A stretch of DNA of 64,000 nt from Deltaproteobacteria bacterium (GTDB lineage Bacteria; Desulfobacterota; Syntrophobacteria; Syntrophobacterales; Syntrophobacteraceae). A model generated the notes under the pieces. That model was not told the DNA's origin. It did no database searches and was given only the letters and a program-made list of their open reading frames with translations. Location: assembly GCA_021780695.1 (NCBI GenBank), contig JAJXYD010000044.1:1-64000 (forward strand), given 5' to 3'. The translations under genes were made by a program, and so were the position numbers. Shown one piece after another: positions 1-7,831 of the stretch (positions are counted from its first letter, which is position 1; every line of letters begins with the position of its first letter).

Positions 1-64
1 ACACAAGCACCTTAAGTGCCGTGCGATCACTCTCGCTCAATTCAGTCTTGACCTTTTTCCCCAT
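1..64 (-). CDS. 5' end of an unidentified gene (runs off left edge)
   Basis: An ATG at 64 on the minus strand opens a frame that stays open to the window edge, giving 21 codons that begin MGKKVKTELSESDRTALKVL. A strong ribosome binding site (GGGAGGGG, 5 nt before ATG) supports a real start. The N-terminus weakly recalls the start of IS630-type transposases, which often open with a short helix ahead of the helix-turn-helix region, but 21 residues are too few to name it. It reads in the same direction as nifA, which ends 73 bp upstream. Confidence 0.4.
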   Translation of the reverse strand, partial: MGKKVKTELSESDRTALKVLV

Positions 65-137
65 TGCGAACCCCTCCCAATTGAGGGGCTATTATATATC
101 ATGTTATTTACGGAATGCAACACTAGTGACCCTCGAT

Positions 138-1679
138 TCAACTCCCCCTTTTGTACTCTTCCGCCATCTTTTCGAACCCGAACTTTCTGATCCGGTAGCC
201 GATCTGCCTGAGGGTCATTCCGAGTTTTTTTGCCGTTCGCGTCTGGTTCCAGCCATGTTCTTCAAGCGCGGTGAGGATTTCTCTGCGCTCCAGTTCCTCG
301 ATGCGCGAAAGCGAAACATTGTCTTTTTCCGTATCGGTTTTGCTCACGTACAACGGCAGGATGCCCATGCAGATTTCGTCTCCGTCAGCCATTATCACCA
401 ACCGTTCGACCAGGTTTTCCATCTCGCGCACGTTGCCGGGCCAGTCGTAGCTTGTGAATTTGACCAAGGCCGGGTTGGTTATGCGAACCTTTCTGCCGTA
501 TTCCTGCGAGGTCCTCTCCAGAAAATGGCCCAGAAGCTCCGGGATGTCCTCCTTTCGCTCCCGCAGGGCAGGCACCCGGATAGGAAACACATTTAGCCGA
601 TAATAGAGGTCTTCGCGGAAGGTGCCGTCTGTCACCGCGCCGGCCAGGTCCCGGTTGGTCGCGGCCACCACCCGTACATCGACCTTCAGAGTCCTTGTGC
701 CCCCAAGCCTTTCGAATTCCTTTTCCTGGATGAATCGGAGCAATTTTGCCTGTAAAGCCAGGGGGAGCTCTCCAATCTCATCGAGAAATATCGTCCCCCC
801 GTCGGCCTCCTCCACCCTGCCGCGCTTGGCCTTGATCGCCCCGGTAAAGGCTCCCTTTTCGTAGCCGAAAAGCTCGGATTCGAGCAAATTCTCGGGTAGA
901 GACGCGCAGTTGATTTTTACAAACGGCTGCCTTGAGCGCATGCTCAACTCGTGGATGATTTTGGCCACCAGCGTCTTACCGGTTCCCGATTCTCCCAGAA
1001 GAAGCACGGAAGCTTTGCTGGGAGCCACTTTCCTGATCTGCATCTGCACTGCCTGAAGAGTCGGGCTCTTGCCTACCATGAACAGCTTTGCCTGGTCGTC
1101 GGAGCCGGAAATGGAGCAGTCCTTCCTCAGCTTTTCTTCCCGCAGCTTTACCTGTCGGTTTAAACTCACGAACTGCGCTATAAGGGTCCCAACTATCGAC
1201 AGGAGCCTTATGTCTTCCTCATAAGGGATTTCGTCTCCAAAAAGTCTGTCAACGTTTAACACCCCGATGGGCTTTCCGTGCAGCATGATCGGAACGCCCA
1301 AAAAAGTTATGGATTCTTTTAGAATCTGCCGCGACCTGGTCTTGTTCAGAAAAAGCGGCTCCTTGCTGATGTCGGGCACCACATAGGGCTTGGCGGTCCG
1401 AAAAATGAGACCGGTCACCCCTTCGTCCTTCCGGTAAATCCCGCGTTTTCTTTCCGGCGCGCTAAGACCATGGGAGGCACGGATTACCAGGCAGTCCGTT
1501 TCTTCGTCTTTTAAGGTCACCGTGGCCCGCTTCATCGAAAGCGAGGAGGAAAGGATGCCCAGGATGGTCTCCAGGGCCTGATCCAGCTTGAGCGCCTGCC
1601 CGATTACCCGGCTCGTCTCATACAATACGTTCAGTTCTGCTTCTCTAAGATTTGTTTCCATAGAGGGCGAGGTTTTCAT
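138..1679 (-). CDS. nifA: NifA, sigma-54-dependent activator of nif genes
   Basis: 513-residue enhancer-binding protein that activates RNA polymerase carrying sigma-54 at nif promoters. Seen: an N-terminal GAF domain (about residues 25-170); an AAA+ domain with Walker A GESGTGKT (229-236), the sigma-54 contact loop GAFTGA (276-281), Walker B GTIFLDE (about 295-301) and an arginine-finger region; and a C-terminal Fis-type helix-turn-helix (about 465-505). The interdomain linker has only one Cys, so the CX4C redox motif of oxygen-sensitive alpha/beta-proteobacterial NifA is absent. The start is the ATG at 1679, with GGAG about 9 nt upstream; ATG at codon 7 is an alternative. It follows nifB after 256 bp with two palindromes in between, so it probably has its own promoter. 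The identification rests on the domain order plus the nif context; a generic NtrC-family regulator is less likely. Confidence 0.92.
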   Translation of the reverse strand: MKTSPSMETNLREAELNVLYETSRVIGQALKLDQALETILGILSSSLSMKRATVTLKDEETDCLVIRASHGLSAPERKRGIYRKDEGVTGLIFRTAKPYVVPDISKEPLFLNKTRSRQILKESITFLGVPIMLHGKPIGVLNVDRLFGDEIPYEEDIRLLSIVGTLIAQFVSLNRQVKLREEKLRKDCSISGSDDQAKLFMVGKSPTLQAVQMQIRKVAPSKASVLLLGESGTGKTLVAKIIHELSMRSRQPFVKINCASLPENLLESELFGYEKGAFTGAIKAKRGRVEEADGGTIFLDEIGELPLALQAKLLRFIQEKEFERLGGTRTLKVDVRVVAATNRDLAGAVTDGTFREDLYYRLNVFPIRVPALRERKEDIPELLGHFLERTSQEYGRKVRITNPALVKFTSYDWPGNVREMENLVERLVIMADGDEICMGILPLYVSKTDTEKDNVSLSRIEELERREILTALEEHGWNQTRTAKKLGMTLRQIGYRIRKFGFEKMAEEYKRGS

Positions 1680-1825
1680 GGATCATGCCACTCCAGCCGA
1701 AAAAGCCCGAAGATTTCCGGGGAAATGCGTTAGACCGGCTTCCGTAAAGGGAAAACCAGACTCTCTTGAACCTTTAATCCTACGCTTTAAGATAAAGAAT
1801 GGTAAAAAATGTGCTCGTTTTTAGA

Positions 1826-1864
1826 ACAAGTTTGTCCGGTGAAGCCATATTCGTACAAATTTGT
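1826..1864. promoter_or_regulatory. twin palindromes upstream of nifA, possible operator
   Basis: ACAAGTTTGT (1826-1835) and ACAAATTTGT (1855-1864) share the pattern ACAARTTTGT, and the second is a perfect palindrome. Their starts are 29 bp apart, close to three helical turns, so both would face the same side of the DNA. They lie about 150-190 bp before the nifA start. They are not NifA enhancers, which read TGT-N10-ACA. The binding protein is unknown; a dimeric repressor or activator of nifA is inferred. Confidence 0.4.
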
Positions 1865-1889
1865 CTAAAATTCGTTTGAGCCTATAGGC

Positions 1890-1912
1890 CAAGCCCTTTG
1901 TTACTGGGCTTG
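1890..1912 (-). terminator. hairpin just after nifB, weak terminator or attenuator
   Basis: A perfect 7-bp stem (CAAGCCC / GGGCTTG, loop 9 nt) begins 24 nt after the nifB stop, followed on the minus strand by the 10-bp palindrome GCCTATAGGC (1880-1889). No T-run follows, so it is not a canonical intrinsic terminator; it may stabilise the 3' end of the nif mRNA or reduce readthrough into nifA. Confidence 0.35.
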
Positions 1913-1935
1913 TGCGCTTGGACCCTCTTGCCGGC

Positions 1936-3204
1936 CTAACAGCCATCCCCGGTTCCGCTGCAGCCCATCCCCTTTGCGCATCCCCCGGATCTTCGCACCT
2001 TGAATTCTCGGGTGTTCTGCCCCGAATAGACAGCCTCAAGACCCATTTCGATAAAGCCGTTCATCTCGACCGGTTCTATCCCGGAGTCGGAGAGAACTTT
2101 GCGGGGCGTTTCCCCGATCCCGGCCACCAGCACTGCGCGGCAATCTTTAAGCACCTCGGCCAGTTCTTCCCATCTTTTCGTGCCCCCTCCGGGCTCGGGT
2201 GCTTCCCGTGTGGCGATACAGCGATATCCGTCGCAGGTTTTTGACCAGATCTGGAACTTTATCGCCTCGCCCAGGTGTAGATTTACAAGAAGCCCCTCCA
2301 CGGTCGCCACGGCCACATGAGGCCTGTTGCCCAAATCTTTCGGCAGGGCCGCGCATTCTCTCATACTGACGCGCAGCTCCCCGCTTCGGTCGTTTCCCAG
2401 AAGTCCGACCGCATCGGCTCGGCACCGGGTGCAGTGGCGCATCTGGGGAAGATATTTTTCCGCCTTTGCCCGGATCTCTTCCATAAAATCTTTTCCTGGT
2501 TCGGCAATATTTTCAAACAACGTGTCGCGATTCGGAAACATCGGCATGCAGTTTAGCAGATCGACCCCCAGGCCGGCCATGGCCCGGGCCGTTTCCTCCA
2601 CGTGATGATCGTTTACCCCCGGCACAACGATAACGTTCACCTTAACCGTTATGCCCCGTTTCTTGAGCCCTTCGACGGCTTCCATCTGGCGTTCGAGCAG
2701 GAGTTCCGCCCCCTTTGTTCCCCGGTAAATCACTTTGCCGTCCCGTACCCAGCTGTAGATCTTTGCCCCGATTTCCGGATCGATCGCATTGACGGTGAGA
2801 GTAACGTGGGAGACCCCGATTTGGGCTATTTCATCGAGATGTCTTGCCACCGCCAGCCCGTTGGAAGATAGGCACAGCAGCAGCTGCGGGTATCGTTGCC
2901 TTAAAAGGCGCATCGTCTCCAGGGTTTCCCGGGGATTTGCAAAAGGATCTCCCGGCCCCGCAATTCCCGCAACGGCAATCCTTGGTTCTTTTTCCAGGAC
3001 CTTTTCCATGTAAGCCAGAGCCTGCCGGGGAGACAGGATAGCGCTCGAAACGCCCGGACGGCTTTCGTTAACGCAGTCGGTTTTGCGGTTACAATAATTG
3101 CACCGGATGTTGCAATCGGGCGCTACGGGCAGGTGGACCCGCCCGTAGGAGCCTTTTGCCCCGGCATTGAAACAGGGATGGCGTTCGAGATTTGTCTGCA
3201 TCAT
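1936..3204 (-). CDS. nifB: NifB, FeMo-cofactor core (NifB-co) synthase
   Basis: 422-residue radical-SAM enzyme that fuses two [4Fe-4S] clusters and inserts the SAM-derived carbide to make the 8Fe core of FeMo-co. Seen: the N-terminal HPCF motif; the radical-SAM triad C31-x3-C35-x2-C38 (CNIRCNYCNRK); the AGPGDPFAN region; and a C-terminal NifX/NafY-like domain (about residues 295-395), so this is the long two-domain form. The last residues are Cys/Gly-rich (CAKGMGCSGTGDGC), a tail often seen in long NifB. The start is one of two adjacent Met codons at 3204/3201. It is the last gene of the nifH operon, 60 bp after nifN. Its fused NifX-like domain may replace the separate nifX, which is missing here. 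Confidence 0.95.
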   Translation of the reverse strand: MMQTNLERHPCFNAGAKGSYGRVHLPVAPDCNIRCNYCNRKTDCVNESRPGVSSAILSPRQALAYMEKVLEKEPRIAVAGIAGPGDPFANPRETLETMRLLRQRYPQLLLCLSSNGLAVARHLDEIAQIGVSHVTLTVNAIDPEIGAKIYSWVRDGKVIYRGTKGAELLLERQMEAVEGLKKRGITVKVNVIVVPGVNDHHVEETARAMAGLGVDLLNCMPMFPNRDTLFENIAEPGKDFMEEIRAKAEKYLPQMRHCTRCRADAVGLLGNDRSGELRVSMRECAALPKDLGNRPHVAVATVEGLLVNLHLGEAIKFQIWSKTCDGYRCIATREAPEPGGGTKRWEELAEVLKDCRAVLVAGIGETPRKVLSDSGIEPVEMNGFIEMGLEAVYSGQNTREFKVRRSGGCAKGMGCSGTGDGC

Positions 3205-3264
3205 GACAATGTTTCCTCTTTATTTAGTTCCGGGAGTAGTCCTTTCCCGAATCCAAAGCCTGAC

Positions 3265-4644
3265 CTACATATACCCATAGCCTATAGGCGACTCTTTCTG
3301 GGCTTTTTCCAAGATGGCGTTGACGATGCGGTCAAGGAGCATTTGGGCGCCGCGGTAGCCCACATGCAGGGTCCTGTGGCCGCCGAATCGGTCGTGGATA
3401 GGAAATCCCACTCGAACCAGGGGAACCCCGAGCTTGGTCGAAAGGCTGTAGCCTTTGCTGTGCCCCACCAGAAGGTCGGGTGAGACTTCTTCGCAAAGCT
3501 CTTCGATTTTCCGGAAGTCCGCCCCTTCGGCTACTATCGGAGGGGGTTCGAGCAGTCCGGCCGTTACCCGCTGGATGCAACCCCTCAAGCGGCCGCTGTT
3601 GCCCCCGGATGCGCACAGAACCGGCTTTATGCCAATTTCAGCCAGGAACGCGGTCAAACCGATCACCAGGTCCTCTTCGCCGTAAACCACCGCCCGCTTC
3701 CCGAACAGATACTTATGTCCATCCACATAGGCATCGACAAGCCGGCCCTTTTCCAAAGCGTGTTTTTCGGGCGTCTTTATTCCCGAGGCCAGCTCAAGGG
3801 CCTTGAAGAAAGCATCGGTTTCCCGCAGGCCGATGGGAGTTCCACTCTGGTGGAGCGGAACACCGAAGCGTTCATGCAAAATCATTCCCGCCGTGGAGGA
3901 GCCTTCCAGCGTGTGCCCGAACTCGAGCGTTGCCACACCGCTTCCCATCCGCTTTATTCCGGAGATCGGGGTCCCGCCGGCCGGGATTTTTTCGTAATCC
4001 TCGAGAGCCGGGCCGTCGAGTGTCTCCGAGATATCCGGGAGCATGACGCACCCGAGCCCGAAGTCGGCCACGATCTCTTTTAGGTGCCTCAGATCGGCGG
4101 GGGAGAGAAAGCCCGGCATGAGGTTGACGAATTTTTCCGCTGATTCCTCGTAAGGAAAATCTCCCGTGCACAGCTGGTCGACCACGGCCCGAACCGCTGT
4201 GTGAAAACCCTCCATGTGCGTACCCGAATAACTGGGCGTGGATACGCTTACCAGGGGAGGGAGCCCGGTAGCCTCTCCGGCCTGCTCCATCTCCTTTCGG
4301 AACTCCCTTAGGATCATCGGGACATCGTCGCCGATGGTCTCGGTAAGGCAGGTCGTAGCCACCCCGATCATTCCGGCCCCGAATTTGGTCATCACATTCC
4401 TTATTCCCTGCTTGAGGTTTGCCCCCCCGCCGTAGACAGCATGTTTTTCGCCTAGAGACGATGAGGCGATGTCCATCGGCTCGCGGAAGTGGCTTATAAT
4501 GTATCGTCGCATATAGGTAGCGCAGCCCTGTGAGCCGTGAAGCATGGGCACCGCGCCTTCGATTCCACGAAAAGCCAGGCACGCCCCCAGCGGTTTACAC
4601 AGCTTGCACGCGTTTGTTGTCGAGACGTAGTCTGCTCGTTTCAT
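3265..4644 (-). CDS. nifN: NifN, FeMo-cofactor scaffold beta subunit
   Basis: Partner of NifE in the alpha2-beta2 scaffold that matures NifB-co into FeMo-co. Seen: a nitrogenase component 1 fold with the early Cys run NACKLCKPLGAC, the HGSQGCATYMRRY motif also found in NifK, and TTCLTETIGDD. It lacks the C-terminal features of NifK. An upstream ATG at 4680 lies inside nifE; the ATG at 4644 is preferred because it follows the nifE stop by 2 nt and has AAGGAAAG upstream, giving 459 residues. Tight spacing implies translational coupling with nifE. NifN and NifK are homologous; gene order (after nifE) and the N-terminal Cys pattern support NifN. Confidence 0.92.
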   Translation of the reverse strand: MKRADYVSTTNACKLCKPLGACLAFRGIEGAVPMLHGSQGCATYMRRYIISHFREPMDIASSSLGEKHAVYGGGANLKQGIRNVMTKFGAGMIGVATTCLTETIGDDVPMILREFRKEMEQAGEATGLPPLVSVSTPSYSGTHMEGFHTAVRAVVDQLCTGDFPYEESAEKFVNLMPGFLSPADLRHLKEIVADFGLGCVMLPDISETLDGPALEDYEKIPAGGTPISGIKRMGSGVATLEFGHTLEGSSTAGMILHERFGVPLHQSGTPIGLRETDAFFKALELASGIKTPEKHALEKGRLVDAYVDGHKYLFGKRAVVYGEEDLVIGLTAFLAEIGIKPVLCASGGNSGRLRGCIQRVTAGLLEPPPIVAEGADFRKIEELCEEVSPDLLVGHSKGYSLSTKLGVPLVRVGFPIHDRFGGHRTLHVGYRGAQMLLDRIVNAILEKAQKESPIGYGYM

Positions 4645-4646
4645 TC

Positions 4647-6008
4647 CTATCTCGCTTTCCTTCGCGGTACGAACCGCCACACCGGACTCATCACCGAAGA
4701 ATGGATTTCGCGCGCGAAATTGAGCATCCCTATAAAGCCTTCCAGGGGCTGCTTGCGTTCATGGTTGTGATCGCAAAATCCCACTCCCAGCTTGTAGGCG
4801 ATAGGTCTTTCCTTGACCCCGCCAACGAAAACGTCAACGTCCTTTTCCTTTAGAAAACTTGAGAGCTCGAGAGGATTCGAATCATCGACGATGATGGTTC
4901 CCTCGTCGGTAATCTCATAGAGCTCCTTATAGTCTTCTTCGGTTCCGGTCTGAGACCCCACCAGAACCACCTTCATTCCCAGCAGCCGGAAGGCCTTGAC
5001 CAGCGAAAAGGCTTTGAAGGCTCCCCCGACATATATGGCAGCTTTTTTTCCGGTAAGCTCGCGCCGGTATTCCTGGAGCTGAGGATAGAGCACGCTCAGT
5101 TCCGTTTTGACCAGTTCCCGCGTACGCTCCATGATCCCCGGGTCTTTGGGCTCGAAGAACCGCGCGATCTGGTAGAGCGACTCCGCCATGTCCTCGACCC
5201 CGAAATAGGAGACCCGCAGGAAGGGCGTCCCGAAAGACTCTTTCATCATTTTCGCGAGCTCCATGGTGGCCCCCGAACACTGCACCACGTTGAGGGCCGC
5301 CCCGTGGGCGCGCCCCAAATCCTCGACCCTTCCGTCCCCGGTGATGTTGGCCACCGTCTGGATGCCCATCCGGTCGAAATATTTGCGAATGATCCAGATT
5401 TCGCCGGCCAGGTTGAAATCCCCGAGGATGTTGAGGCTAAGGGGCGAGATATCCTCGGTATCCCCCGAGCCCATGAGGCGAAACATCGCCTTGCAGGCCG
5501 CTCCGTAGCCTTCGCGCTTGTTGCCCTTGAAGCCTTCCGACTGGACCGGCAGGACCGGGATTTCTTTTTCGGAGGCGACCTTTCTGCAAACAGCCTCCAG
5601 GTCGTCTCCAATGATTCCAACGATACAGGTCGAATAGACAAAAGCCGCTTTCGGATGGTGCCTGTCGATCAACTCGGTCAGGGCCCGGTAGAGCTTTTCC
5701 TCACCTCCGAAGATGATGTCCTTTTCCTGCAGATCGGTCGAAAAGCTCAACCGGTGCAGGTCGGGGCCCGAGGAGAGCGCTCCCCGGATATCCCAGGTAT
5801 AGGCCGCGCAGCCGATGGGGCCGTGCACCAGGTGGAGCGCATCCGCGATGGGGTAGAGCACCACCCTGGACCCGCAGAAGACGCAGGCCCTCTGGCTGAC
5901 CGCTCCGGCAAGGCTTTCCCGGTTGCAGCTCATATCGAAGGCGTCCTGGCCCTTGCGCAGAATCTGGTCCTTGCGTTCCTGAAAAATTACAGAAGCACTG
6001 TTACTCAT
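4647..6008 (-). CDS. nifE: NifE, FeMo-cofactor scaffold alpha subunit
   Basis: 453-residue NifD homologue forming the NifEN scaffold. Seen: SCNRESLAGAVSQRACVFCG near the N-terminus, HGPIGCAAYTWDIRG, FSTDLQEKDIIFGGEEKL and STCIVGIIGDDL, all shared with NifD, but without the FeMo-co His/Cys ligand pair in NifD context. A longer open frame reaches 6122, but the ATG at 6008 (MSNSASVIF) has AAGGAAT 5 nt upstream and matches the usual NifE start. It lies 40 bp after the ferredoxin gene and 2 nt before nifN. Confidence 0.93.
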   Translation of the reverse strand: MSNSASVIFQERKDQILRKGQDAFDMSCNRESLAGAVSQRACVFCGSRVVLYPIADALHLVHGPIGCAAYTWDIRGALSSGPDLHRLSFSTDLQEKDIIFGGEEKLYRALTELIDRHHPKAAFVYSTCIVGIIGDDLEAVCRKVASEKEIPVLPVQSEGFKGNKREGYGAACKAMFRLMGSGDTEDISPLSLNILGDFNLAGEIWIIRKYFDRMGIQTVANITGDGRVEDLGRAHGAALNVVQCSGATMELAKMMKESFGTPFLRVSYFGVEDMAESLYQIARFFEPKDPGIMERTRELVKTELSVLYPQLQEYRRELTGKKAAIYVGGAFKAFSLVKAFRLLGMKVVLVGSQTGTEEDYKELYEITDEGTIIVDDSNPLELSSFLKEKDVDVFVGGVKERPIAYKLGVGFCDHNHERKQPLEGFIGMLNFAREIHSSVMSPVWRFVPRRKAR

Positions 6009-6048
6009 CCCAATTCCTTTCCGGCTGCAAACCTTGCGGCTAACCGCC

Positions 6049-6357
6049 TTAGGCCAGCAGGTGCGCCTTGGCGACCGTCCCTTCCTCCAGTGCGTCCAGG
6101 ATCTCATCGACCGTGCTCTCATCGGTCACGTTCTTGTACCAGTAGCCCTGGGGGTAGACGACCATGATCGGGCCCTCCTCGCAGAGCTTGAGACAGCCCG
6201 TGCTCGATACCATTGCGTTCAAACCCCGGTCGTCAATTTCTTCTTCGATGTAGTTTATGAGCTGCATGGACTCTTTTTTGATGCACTTGCCCTTGGCTTC
6301 CAATCCACGAAAACTCGCACACATAAGAATATGGTAGTCCGGTTTTTTCATTTTCAT
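6049..6357 (-). CDS. thioredoxin-like [2Fe-2S] ferredoxin of the nif operon
   Basis: 102 residues with four cysteines spaced like the thioredoxin-fold [2Fe-2S] ferredoxins: C13, C25, C55 and C59 (CASFRG..., GKC, STGCLKLCEEGP). The GPIMVVYPQG.WY stretch is typical of this family. It is a cytoplasmic electron carrier; its place between nifK and nifE suggests it donates electrons to nitrogenase or to cofactor assembly (inferred). It is distinct from the plant-type and bacterial 2[4Fe-4S] ferredoxins found in many nif regions. Gaps of 71 bp to nifK and 40 bp to nifE keep it in the operon. Confidence 0.85.
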   Translation of the reverse strand: MKMKKPDYHILMCASFRGLEAKGKCIKKESMQLINYIEEEIDDRGLNAMVSSTGCLKLCEEGPIMVVYPQGYWYKNVTDESTVDEILDALEEGTVAKAHLLA

Positions 6358-6428
6358 TTCCCCCGCTTAAACTATGTTGTCGCGCGCTCTGCCCTTATCT
6401 CGACCGTCGATTCCTCCAGACAGTTCGC

Positions 6429-7805
6429 TTAGAGCACCAGTTCGAAGGATTCCTCCGGTGACTCCCTGTCCTTTTTGTCCAGAAGGGCGTCCAGGATTTT
6501 TTCGAGCACTCTCATGCCTCCCCGGTAGCCGACGGTCGGAAAATAGCTGTGGCCGACCCGGTCCAGGATGGGAAATCCGAAGCGCACAAAGGGAATGTCC
6601 TCATCCCTGGAGATGTACTTGAGATAGGTGTTGCCCATCATGAGGTCCACCGGTTCGTTCTTTAGCCACTGATGAAAGAGAAACATGTCTCCGCCCGCCG
6701 CAACCTTCACTTCGTGGGGAACATCGCGGGTGATTTCCACTATTTTCGACTCGAACTTCTTGCCCGGTGTGCCCGTAACGACATAGATGGGCCACATGTC
6801 GATGGAAACCAGAAATTCGGTAAGCGAAATGAGCTGATCCGGATCGCCCACCAGGCCCACTTTTTTTCCGTAAAAATACTGGTGCATATCGGTAATGATA
6901 TCGAGCATCTGCCCGCGTTCTATGTTGATCGAGTCGGGTACGTTCACTCCGCCCAGCCGTCTCAGTGTGTCCACGAAAGCGTCGGTTGCAGCCAGTCCGA
7001 TGGGCAGATCGAGAATTTCGCACATCACCTTGCACTTCGCGTCGAGGGCCCTGGCGGCCGGTCCGGAGGCTAGTCTGCCAAGGGCTATGGTGGCCTTGCT
7101 GTTTCCTGTGCTCCTTAGCGCCTCCACGGTTGTACCGCCCTTGGGGAACATATCGAACCTGCCCGTCTGCGGTCGATTGAGCACATTCGAGGTATCCGGA
7201 AACATGACCGCCCTCAGACCCAGTTCGGAGACAATCCGTTTTATTTCCTCCATGTCGGAGGGTTCCACGTAACCCGGGATGATATTGATCTGGTCGATCT
7301 TATGGCCGTTTGATTCGGCAAAATAATCGACCATTGCCCGGGTCATGGTGGCAAAGCCCGTCACGTGCGACCCCACATAGCTTGGGGTGTTTGCATGGAT
7401 GACATATTTGCCTTTCGGGATCTTGCCCTCCGCCTCCGCCTTCTTGGCAATCTGCGGAATATCGTCGCCGATTGTCTCCGAAAGGCAGGTGGTGTGGACG
7501 GCGATCACATCCGGGTCATAGACGGTGAAAATCGTGTCTATGGCCTGAAGCAGATTGGCCTGGCCGCCAAACACCGATGCCCCCTCGGTAAATGAGCTGG
7601 TGCCGGCCATTACCGGTTCTTTGTAATGGCGGGTGAGAGTGCTCCGGTGATAGGCGCAGCATCCCTGCGATCCATGGCTGTGCGGCAGGCAGTTGTGAAT
7701 GCCAAGGGCCGCGTACATCGCCCCGATCGGCTGACAGGTCTTGGCCGGGTTAACGGTTAGCGCCTGTCGTTCCTTTATCTCTTTTGTCGTGTGTCTTAGC
7801 AGCAT
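6429..7805 (-). CDS. nifK: NifK, nitrogenase MoFe protein beta subunit
   Basis: 458-residue beta subunit of dinitrogenase, which holds the P-cluster with NifD. Seen: P-cluster ligand positions C24 (NPAKTCQPIGA), C49 (HGSQGCCAYHR) and C107 (TTCLSETIGDD). The frame extends to 7898, but the ATG at 7805 has GGAAGGA about 9 nt upstream and sits just after nifD. The protein lacks the roughly 50-residue N-terminal arm of Azotobacter-type NifK, the short form usual in anaerobes. 26 bp separate it from nifD. Confidence 0.96.
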   Translation of the reverse strand: MLLRHTTKEIKERQALTVNPAKTCQPIGAMYAALGIHNCLPHSHGSQGCCAYHRSTLTRHYKEPVMAGTSSFTEGASVFGGQANLLQAIDTIFTVYDPDVIAVHTTCLSETIGDDIPQIAKKAEAEGKIPKGKYVIHANTPSYVGSHVTGFATMTRAMVDYFAESNGHKIDQINIIPGYVEPSDMEEIKRIVSELGLRAVMFPDTSNVLNRPQTGRFDMFPKGGTTVEALRSTGNSKATIALGRLASGPAARALDAKCKVMCEILDLPIGLAATDAFVDTLRRLGGVNVPDSINIERGQMLDIITDMHQYFYGKKVGLVGDPDQLISLTEFLVSIDMWPIYVVTGTPGKKFESKIVEITRDVPHEVKVAAGGDMFLFHQWLKNEPVDLMMGNTYLKYISRDEDIPFVRFGFPILDRVGHSYFPTVGYRGGMRVLEKILDALLDKKDRESPEESFELVL

Positions 7806-7831
7806 GAAACCGATCCTTCCTTCTTCCGGCG

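Noticed and set aside
1..64. IS630-type transposase at the left edge
   Set aside because: Only 21 residues are visible and the resemblance is weak, so it is listed as an unidentified partial gene.
1680..1935. Sigma-54 promoter for nifA
   Set aside because: No GG-N10-GC pair in TGGCAC/TTGC context was found on the minus strand in this gap.
5304..6167. 287-codon plus-strand open frame
   Set aside because: Antisense to nifE and part of the ferredoxin gene; no motif and no ribosome binding site.
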